DNA of 42,108 nt from Oscillospiraceae bacterium (GCA_009787995.1 WQSH01000011.1:1-42108); one strand, 5' to 3'; shown: positions 31,380 through 39,508, numbered from the stretch's first letter. Made by a program: numbers and translations. Notes: generated from the sequence alone by a model not told the origin.

Positions 31380-33047
31380 TTACGGCAATATAGTTAAGAG
31401 CTGAACAAAGCGCCCTCTTTTGATTTGGGGGAGCAGCGATAAATTGGGATTATTTTGAGCTATCTGATTTGCCGTATATAACCCAAGCCCTCGTCCGTCC
31501 TCCTTGGTAGTATACCCTTTTTCTGATAATTTGTCCAAATCGGGTGGACTTAGAAAATTGTTTTCAACCACTATCAATGTTGCGGGGCTTTTGCTTAATA
31601 TGCCAAAATGCAATTCAGGTTTTTCGACAGCTTTGCAGCCTTCAATCGCATTATCAAGAAGAATTCCGACGATGCGGCATACATCAAGCAGATGCTCGAC
31701 GGGGATAGGCTCTAACTCGGCTGAGATATCAATGACTACCTTTATGCCTGCACGCTGCGCCGAGGGCAGCTTGTGGCAAAGTATCCCTTTTAGTTCAGGG
31801 GTGTTTACCTTGCCCAGTATATCTAAGCCTTCGTTAATATTCTTCACAGATTTGTAAAACGAGGCCATGTAGTTTTCATAATATTCACGCGCACCATCAA
31901 TATCTCCGTTTTTCAAATACTCATGAAAGCTCAACATGAGATTTTCGTGGTCATGCCGAAATGCCCTTGCTTCTAAAGACAGGCTTTCAAGATTTTCCGT
32001 ATTTTCCCGCAAAGCCATAATCCGGTCCTCTTTTTGGCGCAAGTCGAATTTCATGCTCAGACTATGTCCGATAAATAGCACCATTGCCACCATTAAAATC
32101 AAAATGACAGCCGTGTATAAGACAATCAGCTGCTGTACGGGGGCTTGCAGTATGTACAGCGGCTCATTGGGCAGTCGCCTGGGGGCGATTGCCTCAGCGC
32201 TTGCGGCTTGAGCCGCATCCTGTGCCGGCTCGCCATCCCCGATTCTTGTGATGCGCATGTCCTGCCTTCCGCTTATTGGTTCTCCATCTCTGATTCGGAC
32301 AGGGGGGCGCAAGGTTTGCCTTTCGCCGCTTGTGTCTGTACCATATACTTCAAACTGCAACCTGCGTTCGACAGGGGGCTCTTCCCTGCGCACTTGGGTA
32401 TAACCATTTCGGTCACGGCTTGCGTCACGATTTGTAAAAAGAACATGCTGTGATAAATTTAAGCTGCCAAACGCCACATTCACAAATGCCGCGACGAGAA
32501 ACAGGTAGAGAGCTAACGATCTTTTAATTTGCTCGTCTAATATCAAAAATTTCTTTTTAAGGAACATTCCCGATGTATAGGCAAGGGCAAATGTAATAGT
32601 GGCAAGCACAAAGTAATGGGCAAAAACAGAAACCCACATGCGCGAGTTAAAGTCTTCTCCGGCTATTTGCAAGATAAATTCCATCGCATCTGGGGTCAAA
32701 ATAACTGCGCTTATACTTCCGGACAAGTTGAGTATAATCATCGAAAAAACGGCAAAAAAGGCGCTCAGGGATAAAATTCCGGTTTTTCTGTAAGCTGCAA
32801 ATATAAATATGCCCGCAATTGGAGCGCTATGCGTCAAGAGGGATACTGCGAAGTGGAGCCAGAGGGAAACGGCTTCCGGTTCGGGGAAGAGCACAGTGCT
32901 AAGCTGTGCATTTAAAAACAATACTGCGGTAACAGCAACATAGGTCAATACGACCTCAATTATCCGAAATTTAACCCTCGCCACGCCAAAGAATGCAATC
33001 ACCATCAGGAATGCACTAATAACAAATATGAGGATTGCTAAATTCAT
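31380..33047 (-). CDS. GHKL sensor histidine kinase, AgrC-like
   Basis: A 555-residue membrane kinase. Seven hydrophobic helices occupy residues ~1-360. An extracytoplasmic segment of about 130 residues, rich in Arg, Glu and Pro, lies between helices 6 and 7 and is a likely sensing region. The phosphoacceptor is in ARAFRHDHENLM, the N-box is VGILLDNAIEG and the G-box GRGLGLYTANQIA, i.e. the SpoOB/AgrC ATPase type. ATG 33047 follows AAAGGA and opens directly into helix 1, so the longer frame was rejected. No AgrD-like peptide or AgrB protease is adjacent. Confidence 0.85.
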   Translation of the reverse strand: MNLAILIFVISAFLMVIAFFGVARVKFRIIEVVLTYVAVTAVLFLNAQLSTVLFPEPEAVSLWLHFAVSLLTHSAPIAGIFIFAAYRKTGILSLSAFFAVFSMIILNLSGSISAVILTPDAMEFILQIAGEDFNSRMWVSVFAHYFVLATITFALAYTSGMFLKKKFLILDEQIKRSLALYLFLVAAFVNVAFGSLNLSQHVLFTNRDASRDRNGYTQVRREEPPVERRLQFEVYGTDTSGERQTLRPPVRIRDGEPISGRQDMRITRIGDGEPAQDAAQAASAEAIAPRRLPNEPLYILQAPVQQLIVLYTAVILILMVAMVLFIGHSLSMKFDLRQKEDRIMALRENTENLESLSLEARAFRHDHENLMLSFHEYLKNGDIDGAREYYENYMASFYKSVKNINEGLDILGKVNTPELKGILCHKLPSAQRAGIKVVIDISAELEPIPVEHLLDVCRIVGILLDNAIEGCKAVEKPELHFGILSKSPATLIVVENNFLSPPDLDKLSEKGYTTKEDGRGLGLYTANQIAQNNPNLSLLPQIKRGRFVQLLTILP

Positions 33048-33125
33048 AAAGCGGCCATTCCTTTCGCACTTCTCGTACTTCGCTATCATTATATCAGGCT
33101 TTTGCTTTAAAATTAAACTTTTCAA

Positions 33126-33296
33126 GACATTATAGCCCTAATTTATGACAAAACAGTTGAGAAAAAAGCGAAACTAGGCGATAATCATACAAAAGGATAT
33201 GGCACGAGACGCAAGGACGCGCCTCGCGGTGGGGAAAAGGACGCAGAAATACCGCTTTGCGCGTTCCGGATGGCATTCGGGACTATTTTTCGTGCA
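33126..33296 (+). ncRNA. Promoter plus attenuator leader, copy A
   Basis: TTGAGA and GATAAT with a 17-base spacer begin this unit. The RNA would start near 33183. It can fold into a stem closed by CGAG/CTCG (around GACGCAAGGACGCG) and then into one of two exclusive stems. GGACGC can pair with GCGTTCC, or GTTCCG can pair with CGGGAC followed by TATTTTT, an intrinsic terminator. The unit is repeated almost base for base at 34640-34811. It matches no riboswitch class that I can recognise. The first start codon is ~40 bases downstream. Confidence 0.6.
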
Positions 33297-33334
33297 ACCG
33301 GCGAGTATAATAAAAAGGGAAGGAATCAGAAAAA

Positions 33335-33766
33335 ATGAATATTTCAGGGAGCATAGCAAGCATACCAAACTTTGAGCGTTTTATCCCTGCGATACAGCGT
33401 ACACTTTCGGGAGAAAGCGCAATGGAATCCGCAAACCAACCACTTACCGAAGACCAGCTCACCATTAGAGAGCTTAGGCGTGAAATGATGAGCCTTGACA
33501 CTCGCAGCCTTGGCGAAATAGCAATTCAAATGCAAAATGCGCAAAGACCGTTTATGGAATATTGGACAACAAACCACCCCGGGCAGCCAAGACCAGGGCG
33601 AATTATACACACTGACGGTTCTTTTACGATAATTACATCAACTGCACAACGAGATGAGGTTATGAATGACTTCAAAATGCAATGGCTGGCGGACATTTTA
33701 ACAACGTTTAATGCGCAAAACGGCAGTAATAACGGCAGCGGCAGTGGTTTTAACGTAATCGCCTAA
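33335..33766 (+). CDS. Hypothetical protein, 143 residues
   Basis: No family recognised. The protein is soluble-looking, with no signal peptide or membrane helix. A helical N-terminal half (LTEDQLTIRELRREMMSLDTRS, shown split: LTEDQLTIREL then RREMMSL) and a PGRIIHTDGSFTIITS hairpin are visible. The C-terminus is a Gly/Asn/Ser-rich tail. AAGGA precedes the ATG. It is the first gene behind attenuator copy A and is followed 44 bases later by another unknown gene. Confidence 0.7.
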   Translation: MNISGSIASIPNFERFIPAIQRTLSGESAMESANQPLTEDQLTIRELRREMMSLDTRSLGEIAIQMQNAQRPFMEYWTTNHPGQPRPGRIIHTDGSFTIITSTAQRDEVMNDFKMQWLADILTTFNAQNGSNNGSGSGFNVIA

Positions 33767-33810
33767 CCGCAGGGAAGGCATAAATCTAAGTAGGTCAAGG
33801 AGGATAAAAT

Positions 33811-34557
33811 ATGTCAGTAAGTAATGTAAACGACCCTAACTATATCCCGCGGTATGCAACGTGGAGGGGGGAAACCGTCCGTAATAACGGAGGGCTTACT
33901 AATGAAGTGCTGACCAGGCGCAAGCTCAGCCTTGAAGTAAACGCGCGAGCAGACCCCAGCGGCTCAATGATGCAAAACCATATAAATCAGATAAATATGA
34001 TGAGGCTCGCAAATAGAACGAATAACAGCATAAGCATCAACACCCCAACCTCTGCGTGGAACGCCATGCAGGGCCGGCGGATTGATGTTATACGAGAAAT
34101 GATGGCCGAGGAAGAAGAGGGGTCATTGAAAATGAGCATACTCCAAGACATGCTGGATCGGGCGATGCTCACAAAAAATGAAGCCAACGCCGCACAATCG
34201 GATTCGGCGCACATCAGCGCAGAGGCACTGGCGTCGGCACAGGAGCAGGGTGACTCTATTAGCGGCGCAGCCAACCAAAAGCTAATGGCAATCAGAATAT
34301 CCAACCGCATTGCAAATGGCGACAACGTGCCGCATCAAGACCATCGGTTCTTGCTGGACTTTAGCCCAGGGATGTATCAGCTTGCTTTGGCTAGGAGCAT
34401 GTCTGCGGAAAACAGTGACCCGGAAGACTACGATGCGCTGTCAGGCGATGATGACTCGGGCAGCCACCCTGTGGAGCAGCAGATGCCAAGCGCCAGAGCG
34501 GGCAGCACCGCACAGCTGCAGTCGCCGGGGGGTGCCGGCGTTGATGTGTACCATTGA
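33811..34557 (+). CDS. Hypothetical protein, 248 residues
   Basis: No family recognised. AAGGAGG lies seven to eight bases before the ATG. The protein is hydrophilic and helical in the middle (ALMSAEEEE-like acidic stretch and LQDMLDRAMLTKNEANAAQ), with a low-complexity acidic, Ser/Pro/Gly-rich C-terminus. No signal peptide or membrane segment. Its N-terminus MSVSNVND resembles the 13-codon ORF at 34871 (MSIRNVNN), suggesting that the two loci arose by duplication. Confidence 0.7.
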   Translation: MSVSNVNDPNYIPRYATWRGETVRNNGGLTNEVLTRRKLSLEVNARADPSGSMMQNHINQINMMRLANRTNNSISINTPTSAWNAMQGRRIDVIREMMAEEEEGSLKMSILQDMLDRAMLTKNEANAAQSDSAHISAEALASAQEQGDSISGAANQKLMAIRISNRIANGDNVPHQDHRFLLDFSPGMYQLALARSMSAENSDPEDYDALSGDDDSGSHPVEQQMPSARAGSTAQLQSPGGAGVDVYH

Positions 34558-34639
34558 GAAGCCTGCTGCGAGGATTTCTTGGGAACTGCCACTGAATAGC
34601 AACTACCCTGTGACCTACAACATTTTTTACGACACTTAC

Positions 34640-34811
34640 GACATTATAGCCCTGATTTGCGACAAAACAGTTGCAAATGGAGCAAAATTATGCGATAATC
34701 ACGCCAAAGGATATAAGGCGAGACGCAAGGACGTGCCTCGCGGTGGAGCAAAGGACGCAAGAATGCCGCTTTGTGCGTTCCGAATAACATTTCGGGACTA
34801 TTTTTCGTGCA
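34640..34811 (+). ncRNA. Promoter plus attenuator leader, copy B
   Basis: Aligns along its whole length with copy A with one single-base gap. Promoter TTGCAA-N17-GATAAT. Terminator GTTCCGAA / TTCGGGAC followed by TATTTTT is longer than in copy A. The competing stem is GGACGCA / TGCGTTCC. Changes in the first stem preserve pairing (CGC/GCG in A, CGC/GTG in B). The first start codon is 60 bases downstream. Confidence 0.6.
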
Positions 34812-34870
34812 GCGGCAGTTCTAAACAGATTGTGAAATAGGTACACAAAATCAAGGAGGATGAAACAACT

Positions 34871-34912
34871 ATGAGCATACGCAATGTGAATAACCGAGGA
34901 GAAAAGATATGA
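34871..34912 (+). CDS. 13-codon ORF coupled to the next gene
   Basis: AAGGAGG precedes an ATG opening MSIRNVNNRGEKI. Its TGA overlaps the start codon of the following gene as ATGA, giving translational coupling. The N-terminus resembles that of the gene at 33811, so it is either a leader peptide or the remnant of a deleted paralogue. Confidence 0.5.
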   Translation: MSIRNVNNRGEKI

Positions 34913-35898
34913 AAATCAATCCAAATAGCAACTACAACGCACAGCATATGAATGCCAAAGCGTTTCCAAACCGCCAAAATAGAAACGCAACAGCCGAAAG
35001 GCTTGGGATTGACATCGGCAGAAGTATCAAGCTCGACGATGTGGAGCTGACGCTGAGCAGGCGGGCGCAAGGGATGCTCGCTCCCGTCGAGGGTGGCTTT
35101 GAAGGCAGGGTGCGGCATTTCGAAGAGTTTACCCACCCTGACTTGGAAGTCGCCCAGGACGAATGGTTTAACCGCGAATCCGTTAGGGAGCTCGCTGCAC
35201 TTTCGGGTTTTCGGTCCGACGATTTGATGATAAATTTTTTCGCTCAGCTCCAAAGATCTCAGAGCGTCGGGTTCAGTTTTGAAAGCGATACGCGCAACAT
35301 GGCTGCCCTCGCTAATAGCTATGCGGAAATCAGGCAATCACTGGAAGCGACGTACACCGGCGGGAACCTGGAAAACAGGCTGGAGGCGCTGTCGGAAGCT
35401 TTTGCCTTTTCCGCCGATAGACTTGCAAGGCAAAGTGAGCACATTGCAACCAGGCGCATGAATGTTGAGACGATAAACAGAATAAAGCAAATGCGCAGAG
35501 AAATGGGGATAACAGGCCATATGAGCATTGAGCTGCCCGGCGGGATGAGCGCAACATTCTTTACGGCGGGCCCCGGCCTCGACGGCGAAGTGCCCGAAGA
35601 ACTGCTTGAACGCCTTGAAGACTATGTGAGCACGACTGAACAGATTATTTCAAGCATGAGGGAGGCAAACGCTCATTTCGCCAACTTAGCCCGGCAGTTT
35701 GTCCTCGAAAACGGCGCAGTCAGCACGGCAGACGATAAGGACTTGCTCGAATCCTTTTTCAGGGCGGCAGAGCGCCCGGAAGGCAGTTTTTCTTTTGACG
35801 AGCTAAGCGCTGCGCACGACATCGTCCGGAGCAACTCACAAGGCCGGCAAAATAGCGCCATGTTTGAAGAACTTAGGCGTTTGCTGGGCAGGGACTAG
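34909..35898 (+). CDS. Hypothetical protein, 329 residues
   Basis: No family recognised. The Asn-rich N-terminus (MKINPNSNYNAQHMN) is followed by a helical, charged body. No signal peptide or membrane helix is visible. A GIDIGRSIKLDDVELTLSRR segment (split: GIDIGRSIKL, DDVELTLSRR) and long helices near residues 130-200 and 225-260 suggest a structural or coiled protein. GAGGAGA is upstream of the start. It follows attenuator copy B and precedes another unknown gene by 116 bases. Such leaderless, Asn-start proteins recall flagellar-type export substrates, but there is no direct evidence. Confidence 0.7.
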   Translation: MKINPNSNYNAQHMNAKAFPNRQNRNATAERLGIDIGRSIKLDDVELTLSRRAQGMLAPVEGGFEGRVRHFEEFTHPDLEVAQDEWFNRESVRELAALSGFRSDDLMINFFAQLQRSQSVGFSFESDTRNMAALANSYAEIRQSLEATYTGGNLENRLEALSEAFAFSADRLARQSEHIATRRMNVETINRIKQMRREMGITGHMSIELPGGMSATFFTAGPGLDGEVPEELLERLEDYVSTTEQIISSMREANAHFANLARQFVLENGAVSTADDKDLLESFFRAAERPEGSFSFDELSAAHDIVRSNSQGRQNSAMFEELRRLLGRD

Positions 35899-36014
35899 TA
35901 TTCATAACAGAAACAAAACTCCACATTTTGTCCGAGAACGCTTCGCTCGAGATTCTCGGCGCTGAGGTCAAAACTCAATCTGGCAGCACTTACCCGGATT
36001 TTATAGGAGTTAAA

Positions 36015-37202
36015 ATGATGGAAATAATTGGATTCATACGAACAGGCATAAACATTTTTGACCTTAAAAGTGATGGGACAGATTTATCGTCAAAAATAAA
36101 TACAGTACAGCAGAGCGTTGCGCCCGATACAAGCGCGGCGATGTCAAGCAAAGAAGAGGTTTTGGCCTTTATTAGCTCATCAAGCCGCGAAGATACTATA
36201 CGTGCTATGACATCAGAGCGCGAGGCTTTTCACTCACGTTCTGACTCATTGCAGGGTTATACACCGGGCAGATTCGGCAGTCTTTCGATCCAAGATGAGA
36301 TACGCCTTGCAACGGAAACAGGATTCGCCGCCATAATTGATGGAAAGCTGACCCCATCGTTTAGCGTAACGTGGACAAACGACCCGAACTCAGAGCTGGC
36401 AGCTACAACAGATTCTCCGCTCGACTTTGCACAGAGAGTCGATAATTTGAGAAGCCTGTTTGAGCAATTGGGCGATGCTTCGTCCAACTATACGAAGCAG
36501 TTCGAGAGCGCACTAAGTGGCATTATTGATGATTTTTTGTCAAGGGGCGGTATCTATGTCAACGCAAACAGTGAGGGTGTTGCAGACAGCATACGTGCCA
36601 TGTTTAACGGTACCGAGGGCAGATACACGGCGGATGATTTAATGACAATGGCCGTGCTTTCGTTTGAATCTGTTGCAGGCGGTATTACCGACAGCGAGGT
36701 TCAGGTAGGTATGCGGCTAGGTATGGACGCTTTGGCAATACAGATGGCGCGAAACGCAGGCAGGCTCTCCGATGCGGCTTATAAGACGGTCACAAATGCG
36801 TTCACGGCAAATGCTGACGACCTTATCAGGCAGATGAATGACCACTTAGATATGGCGAGAAGCGACCGATTTATGCCCAGAGATGTGTCATATACACCTG
36901 TCCGCGCAGAGCTTATGAACCGTGCGATTGATGTAATGCTCGGAGTTTTGGACAGCGCAGATTTTAACCAAGGTTTGCGTGAAGCACTAAGCACTCTTGA
37001 AAACATGCATAACGCACAGCGAGAACACCCGCATGAAAACGGCATGATTGACCAGCGTTTCAACATGCAGTTTATGACGGGAGCGGAGAGAGTGTCAGTC
37101 AGTGATTCTATGCAAATCAGCAGTCAGTTTTTCACAGCGTTCTTAGGTCGTAGTGACTGGACAGTAAACGGCAACCCATTTTCCCTGTCGGTATCTGCGT
37201 AG
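36015..37202 (+). CDS. Hypothetical protein, 395 residues
   Basis: No family recognised. AGGAG (36005-36009) supports the ATG at 36015 or the next codon ATG at 36018; the longer open frame from 35928 lacks a ribosome binding site. The protein is soluble, with a hydrophobic N-terminal strand (EIIGFIRTGINIF) and repeated helical segments. MAVLSFESVAGGITDSEVQ and a C-terminal FFTAFLGRSDWTVNGNPF are recognisable landmarks. It is the last gene of the copy B locus. Confidence 0.7.
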   Translation: MMEIIGFIRTGINIFDLKSDGTDLSSKINTVQQSVAPDTSAAMSSKEEVLAFISSSSREDTIRAMTSEREAFHSRSDSLQGYTPGRFGSLSIQDEIRLATETGFAAIIDGKLTPSFSVTWTNDPNSELAATTDSPLDFAQRVDNLRSLFEQLGDASSNYTKQFESALSGIIDDFLSRGGIYVNANSEGVADSIRAMFNGTEGRYTADDLMTMAVLSFESVAGGITDSEVQVGMRLGMDALAIQMARNAGRLSDAAYKTVTNAFTANADDLIRQMNDHLDMARSDRFMPRDVSYTPVRAELMNRAIDVMLGVLDSADFNQGLREALSTLENMHNAQREHPHENGMIDQRFNMQFMTGAERVSVSDSMQISSQFFTAFLGRSDWTVNGNPFSLSVSA

Positions 37203-37305
37203 TTTATGACGACATCGTACATGGCTTAGTGTTTAGGCGTTCCTGTAGGCGATTGCAGGATTCCACCTCTTTGCAGCATCCCTCCGCACCGCCGCTCGTG
37301 TCTAG

Positions 37306-37599
37306 TCAATTTAAATTGAAAGGCAGCGATAAGTTGTGGCATTGTACAAATGTTTTGCATAATTCTGTTCCCAAAAAAGCCATTATTCTAGGAAGCAAGC
37401 CGAACGAGTGAACTGCATGGGTTATTTGGGGGAAACTTAGCGGCATGAAAAGCCGTAATACACCAAACAGCATAAGTAAAACGAGTGCCGACGTGCCGAA
37501 TTTAGCTAGATACCGTGTCCGTTGTTGCAATAATGCAACAACAGCTAAGGCTAGGTTGAATAGGAGCATAGCTACAATCAATGAATAGCCTGTAATCAC
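37306..37599 (-). pseudogene. Truncated BlaR1/MecR1-like antirepressor
   Basis: Only the N-terminal two membrane helices of an M56-type antirepressor remain (GYSLIVAMLLFNLALAVVALL and SALVLLMLFGVLRLFMPLSF, each separated by charged residues). The frame stops after 97 residues, where family members run to ~400-600 with a zinc protease motif HExxH, absent here. It overlaps the end of blaI by 4 bases, the normal arrangement of this pair. The truncation leaves the repressor without its protease partner. Confidence 0.7.
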
Positions 37600-37994
37600 T
37601 TATCCACCTTCTCCCTTAAGCCTTCCTGCAATTCCTGTAGGATCTCCGAAATCTTATCCGCTGTCTCCGAATCAAAGGCAGGCCTTTTTCGCATTGCCGC
37701 TGACATTGCCTGAAAAAGTTCCACTGGTGCGCACTTAACAAAGATTTGCTCGTAATAGTCCACAAAGGACAGTTTCGGAACAAAAGTTCGAGAGAGGACT
37801 TTCCCATCCCTTATGGAACCATTTATTTCGATAGCTCCTTTTTCCACCAAGTTATTCAGTATTGAGTGCAAAGACCTCTCTTTCCACTCTTTGCCTTCTG
37901 ATGCCTTGATTATTTCAGCGCCAGTCAGAGGGCCGTCAGCGCTCCAAAACACAGTCATTATCTGCAACTCGTTTTTTGATAAATCCACTTCCAT
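37596..37994 (-). CDS. BlaI/MecI-family repressor
   Basis: A 132-residue winged-helix repressor. Residues ~5-75 are the DNA-binding domain (LSKNELQIMTVFWSADGPLTGAEI, shown split: LSKNELQIM and FWSADGPLTGAEI; then SLHSILNNLVEKGAIE). The remaining residues are the helical dimerisation part. AAAGGAGG is upstream of ATG 37994. It pairs with the truncated blaR1 fragment. No beta-lactamase gene is adjacent, so the target is unknown, and induction may be lost. Confidence 0.85.
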   Translation of the reverse strand: MEVDLSKNELQIMTVFWSADGPLTGAEIIKASEGKEWKERSLHSILNNLVEKGAIEINGSIRDGKVLSRTFVPKLSFVDYYEQIFVKCAPVELFQAMSAAMRKRPAFDSETADKISEILQELQEGLREKVDK

Positions 37995-38044
37995 TACCTC
38001 CTTTCCTCGAATATGTATCATCAAACGCATTCCTACGCATATCA

Positions 38045-38073
38045 AACATACCACATATAGCAAATCGAGTCAA
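38045..38073 (-). promoter_or_regulatory. Promoter of blaI, -35 inside an inverted-repeat end
   Basis: On the minus strand TTGACT (plus 38068-38073), a 17-base spacer and TATGTT (plus 38045-38050). The -35 is the outermost part of the left inverted repeat of the adjacent element. Confidence 0.55.
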
Positions 38074-38217
38074 CTTATTTTGAATTGATTGCATCGTCAA
38101 GCACATACTCATTACCTACCCCTACAGCGTTGACCGGCACTACCATAATTGCTGCAAGCATTATGACAGCCAAACCGATACTCAAAATTCTTTTCCTCAA
38201 TTCAAAATAAGTTGACT
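38068..38217. repeat. 150-bp element with perfect 21-bp terminal inverted repeats
   Basis: AGTCAACTTATTTTGAATTG plus A (38068-38088) is exactly inverted at 38197-38217. Each end carries an outward TTGACT -35 box. The 108-base interior holds a short signal-peptide-like ORF. No clear target-site duplication flanks it. It could be a MITE-like element or a pair of identical operators. Confidence 0.55.
38075..38200 (-). CDS. Possible 41-residue secreted peptide inside the inverted-repeat element
   Basis: The frame opens at TTG 38200 and ends with TAA inside the opposite repeat arm. The product would read MRKRILSIGLAVIMLAAIMV, then VPVNAVG, with a likely AxA-type cleavage after VNA, then GVGNEYVLDDAINSK. 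The ribosome binding site is poor, and the TTG start overlaps the repeat. It may be a remnant of the 5' end of a larger secreted protein. Confidence 0.3.
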   Translation of the reverse strand: MRKRILSIGLAVIMLAAIMVVPVNAVGVGNEYVLDDAINSK

Positions 38218-38280
38218 TACACGAAACTCGGGGATTACCTGCTCCCTAGATGCCATATTTCGCTGTTTTCGTAAAGGCAC

Positions 38281-38402
38281 GCAAGGCGCAGGTATATAAC
38301 TTTCATTATATCCTGCGCTTTTGCTTGTTGGGCTGCCGCCCAAACCCGCTTGGCGGAGCGCGATGCGCTCCCTGCCTAAAGCCGCCTGCCGGCGGCTACT
38401 GT
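38281..38402. repeat. Cluster of GC-rich palindromes
   Basis: No gene is visible here. Stems include GCGCAGG/CCTGCGC with AT-rich inner pairing (38286-38318, followed by TTTT), GGAGCGC/GCGCTCC and GCCGCC/GGCGGC. Such packed palindromes resemble intergenic repeat units. The first could serve as a terminator on the plus strand. Confidence 0.4.
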
Positions 38403-38458
38403 GTGCGGGGTCCTGCTATGTGTGTTGTTAGTGCTTTTGGGGGCCAGATGTCAAGATA

Positions 38459-38998
38459 CTATTTTTCTTTTGAGAACTCGGCAGCCAGTATGTCCATGTG
38501 TACATCGTCAACATACCGTCCGTCTTTGAACACAGATTCACGCCGCCGTCCGAACACGGAAAATCCTACATTTTTATAGCAGGTTATTGCCTGCGTGTTA
38601 TCGGAATAGACGTTAAGCATAATATTATGTAAGTTAAGTGCGTTAAAACCAAAATCCAGCACCAAACGTAATGCTTCAGCGCCATAACCTTTACTGCGGT
38701 TCTCTTTTTCACCTATGAACAGCCCTGTAATTGCACTCCGGCATATATGATTTATGCTAAACAGGCCGATGTTGCCGATGAGCGTATTATCGTTTTTTAC
38801 AATGGCGAAATTATAACCGTCAGAAGTCATTTCTTCAAGAATCTTTTGCTCGCTATTTAGCGAAATAACTTTTGCATATTGCCCCAAATTAACGGCAACA
38901 CTCTCATCGTTCAGCCATTTAGTATAGATTTCCACATCTTCTTTGTTTACTGGAGAGAGATAAATTCGCTCTCCGATAAGTTTTTTAAAGTACCTCAT
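38459..38998 (-). CDS. GNAT acetyltransferase, RimJ/RimL type
   Basis: A 179-residue acetyltransferase using acetyl-CoA. LIGERIYLSPVNKEDVEIY opens the domain. The acetyl-CoA loop is in FIGEKENRSKGYGAEALRLVLDFGF (shown split: GEKENRSKGYG, AEALRLVLDFGF), followed by NLHNIMLNVYSDNTQAITCYKN-type strand-helix, and the end GFSVFGRRRESVFKDGRYVD. This belongs to the ribosomal-protein/aminoglycoside RimL group. The substrate is unknown. It appears monocistronic. Confidence 0.88.
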   Translation of the reverse strand: MRYFKKLIGERIYLSPVNKEDVEIYTKWLNDESVAVNLGQYAKVISLNSEQKILEEMTSDGYNFAIVKNDNTLIGNIGLFSINHICRSAITGLFIGEKENRSKGYGAEALRLVLDFGFNALNLHNIMLNVYSDNTQAITCYKNVGFSVFGRRRESVFKDGRYVDDVHMDILAAEFSKEK

Positions 38999-39140
38999 TT
39001 TCTGTCAACTCCTATTTAAAATTATTTATTCCTTGCCCCGACTCTTATAAACATTATGCTCGTTTTCAAACAGGCGGGATGTAGAGGTTTAATAAAACAA
39101 AAATGGTTTAGATTCCCAATGTTCACCATGAAATGAGAGA

Positions 39141-39392
39141 TTAGCACCAACGTAAGGACTTGGTTTTAAGGTAGACCAGACTCCACACTATACCCATGAT
39201 AACAAGTGATACCATCGTCATCCAACTACGATTTGCAATCGAAAACATCCCCCACATAAGCGGATGGCTCAACACAAATAATGCTGTTGAATATGCGATG
39301 CGCCACCCGGAGTGGGTAAAGTATGCAACGAAAGCACCCAAAACAATTACACATATCGGGGAAAGTATTGGAACTAGTTTTGTTTCTTTCAT
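39141..39392 (-). CDS. Small membrane protein, unknown function
   Basis: An 83-residue protein with three hydrophobic segments (LVPILSPICVIVLGAFVAYF, ALFVLSHPLMWGMFSIA and MTMVSLVIMGIVWSLVYL) and short polar loops. GGCGGGGG lies upstream of ATG 39392. No family recognised; no neighbour gives a functional clue. Confidence 0.55.
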   Translation of the reverse strand: MKETKLVPILSPICVIVLGAFVAYFTHSGWRIAYSTALFVLSHPLMWGMFSIANRSWMTMVSLVIMGIVWSLVYLKTKSLRWC

Positions 39393-39508
39393 AAATACCC
39401 CCGCCTGCACATAGCCACACTGCTAAATCAATTTCACAAACATGGCGCAATTATACATTAAAACAGAGAAGTAGTAAAGAAACATCGAAAACCACTAAAG
39501 CCCCCCAT

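Noticed and set aside
31380-33047. A complete agr quorum-sensing locus around the AgrC/AgrA-like pair.
   Set aside because: No AgrB protease gene or AgrD-like small ORF was found on either side.
33126-34811. Reading the duplicated leader as a c-di-GMP-I (GEMM) riboswitch because of its GACGCAA motif.
   Set aside because: The GNRA loop and its receptor, and the order of conserved bases of that class, are not present; only the short motif matches.
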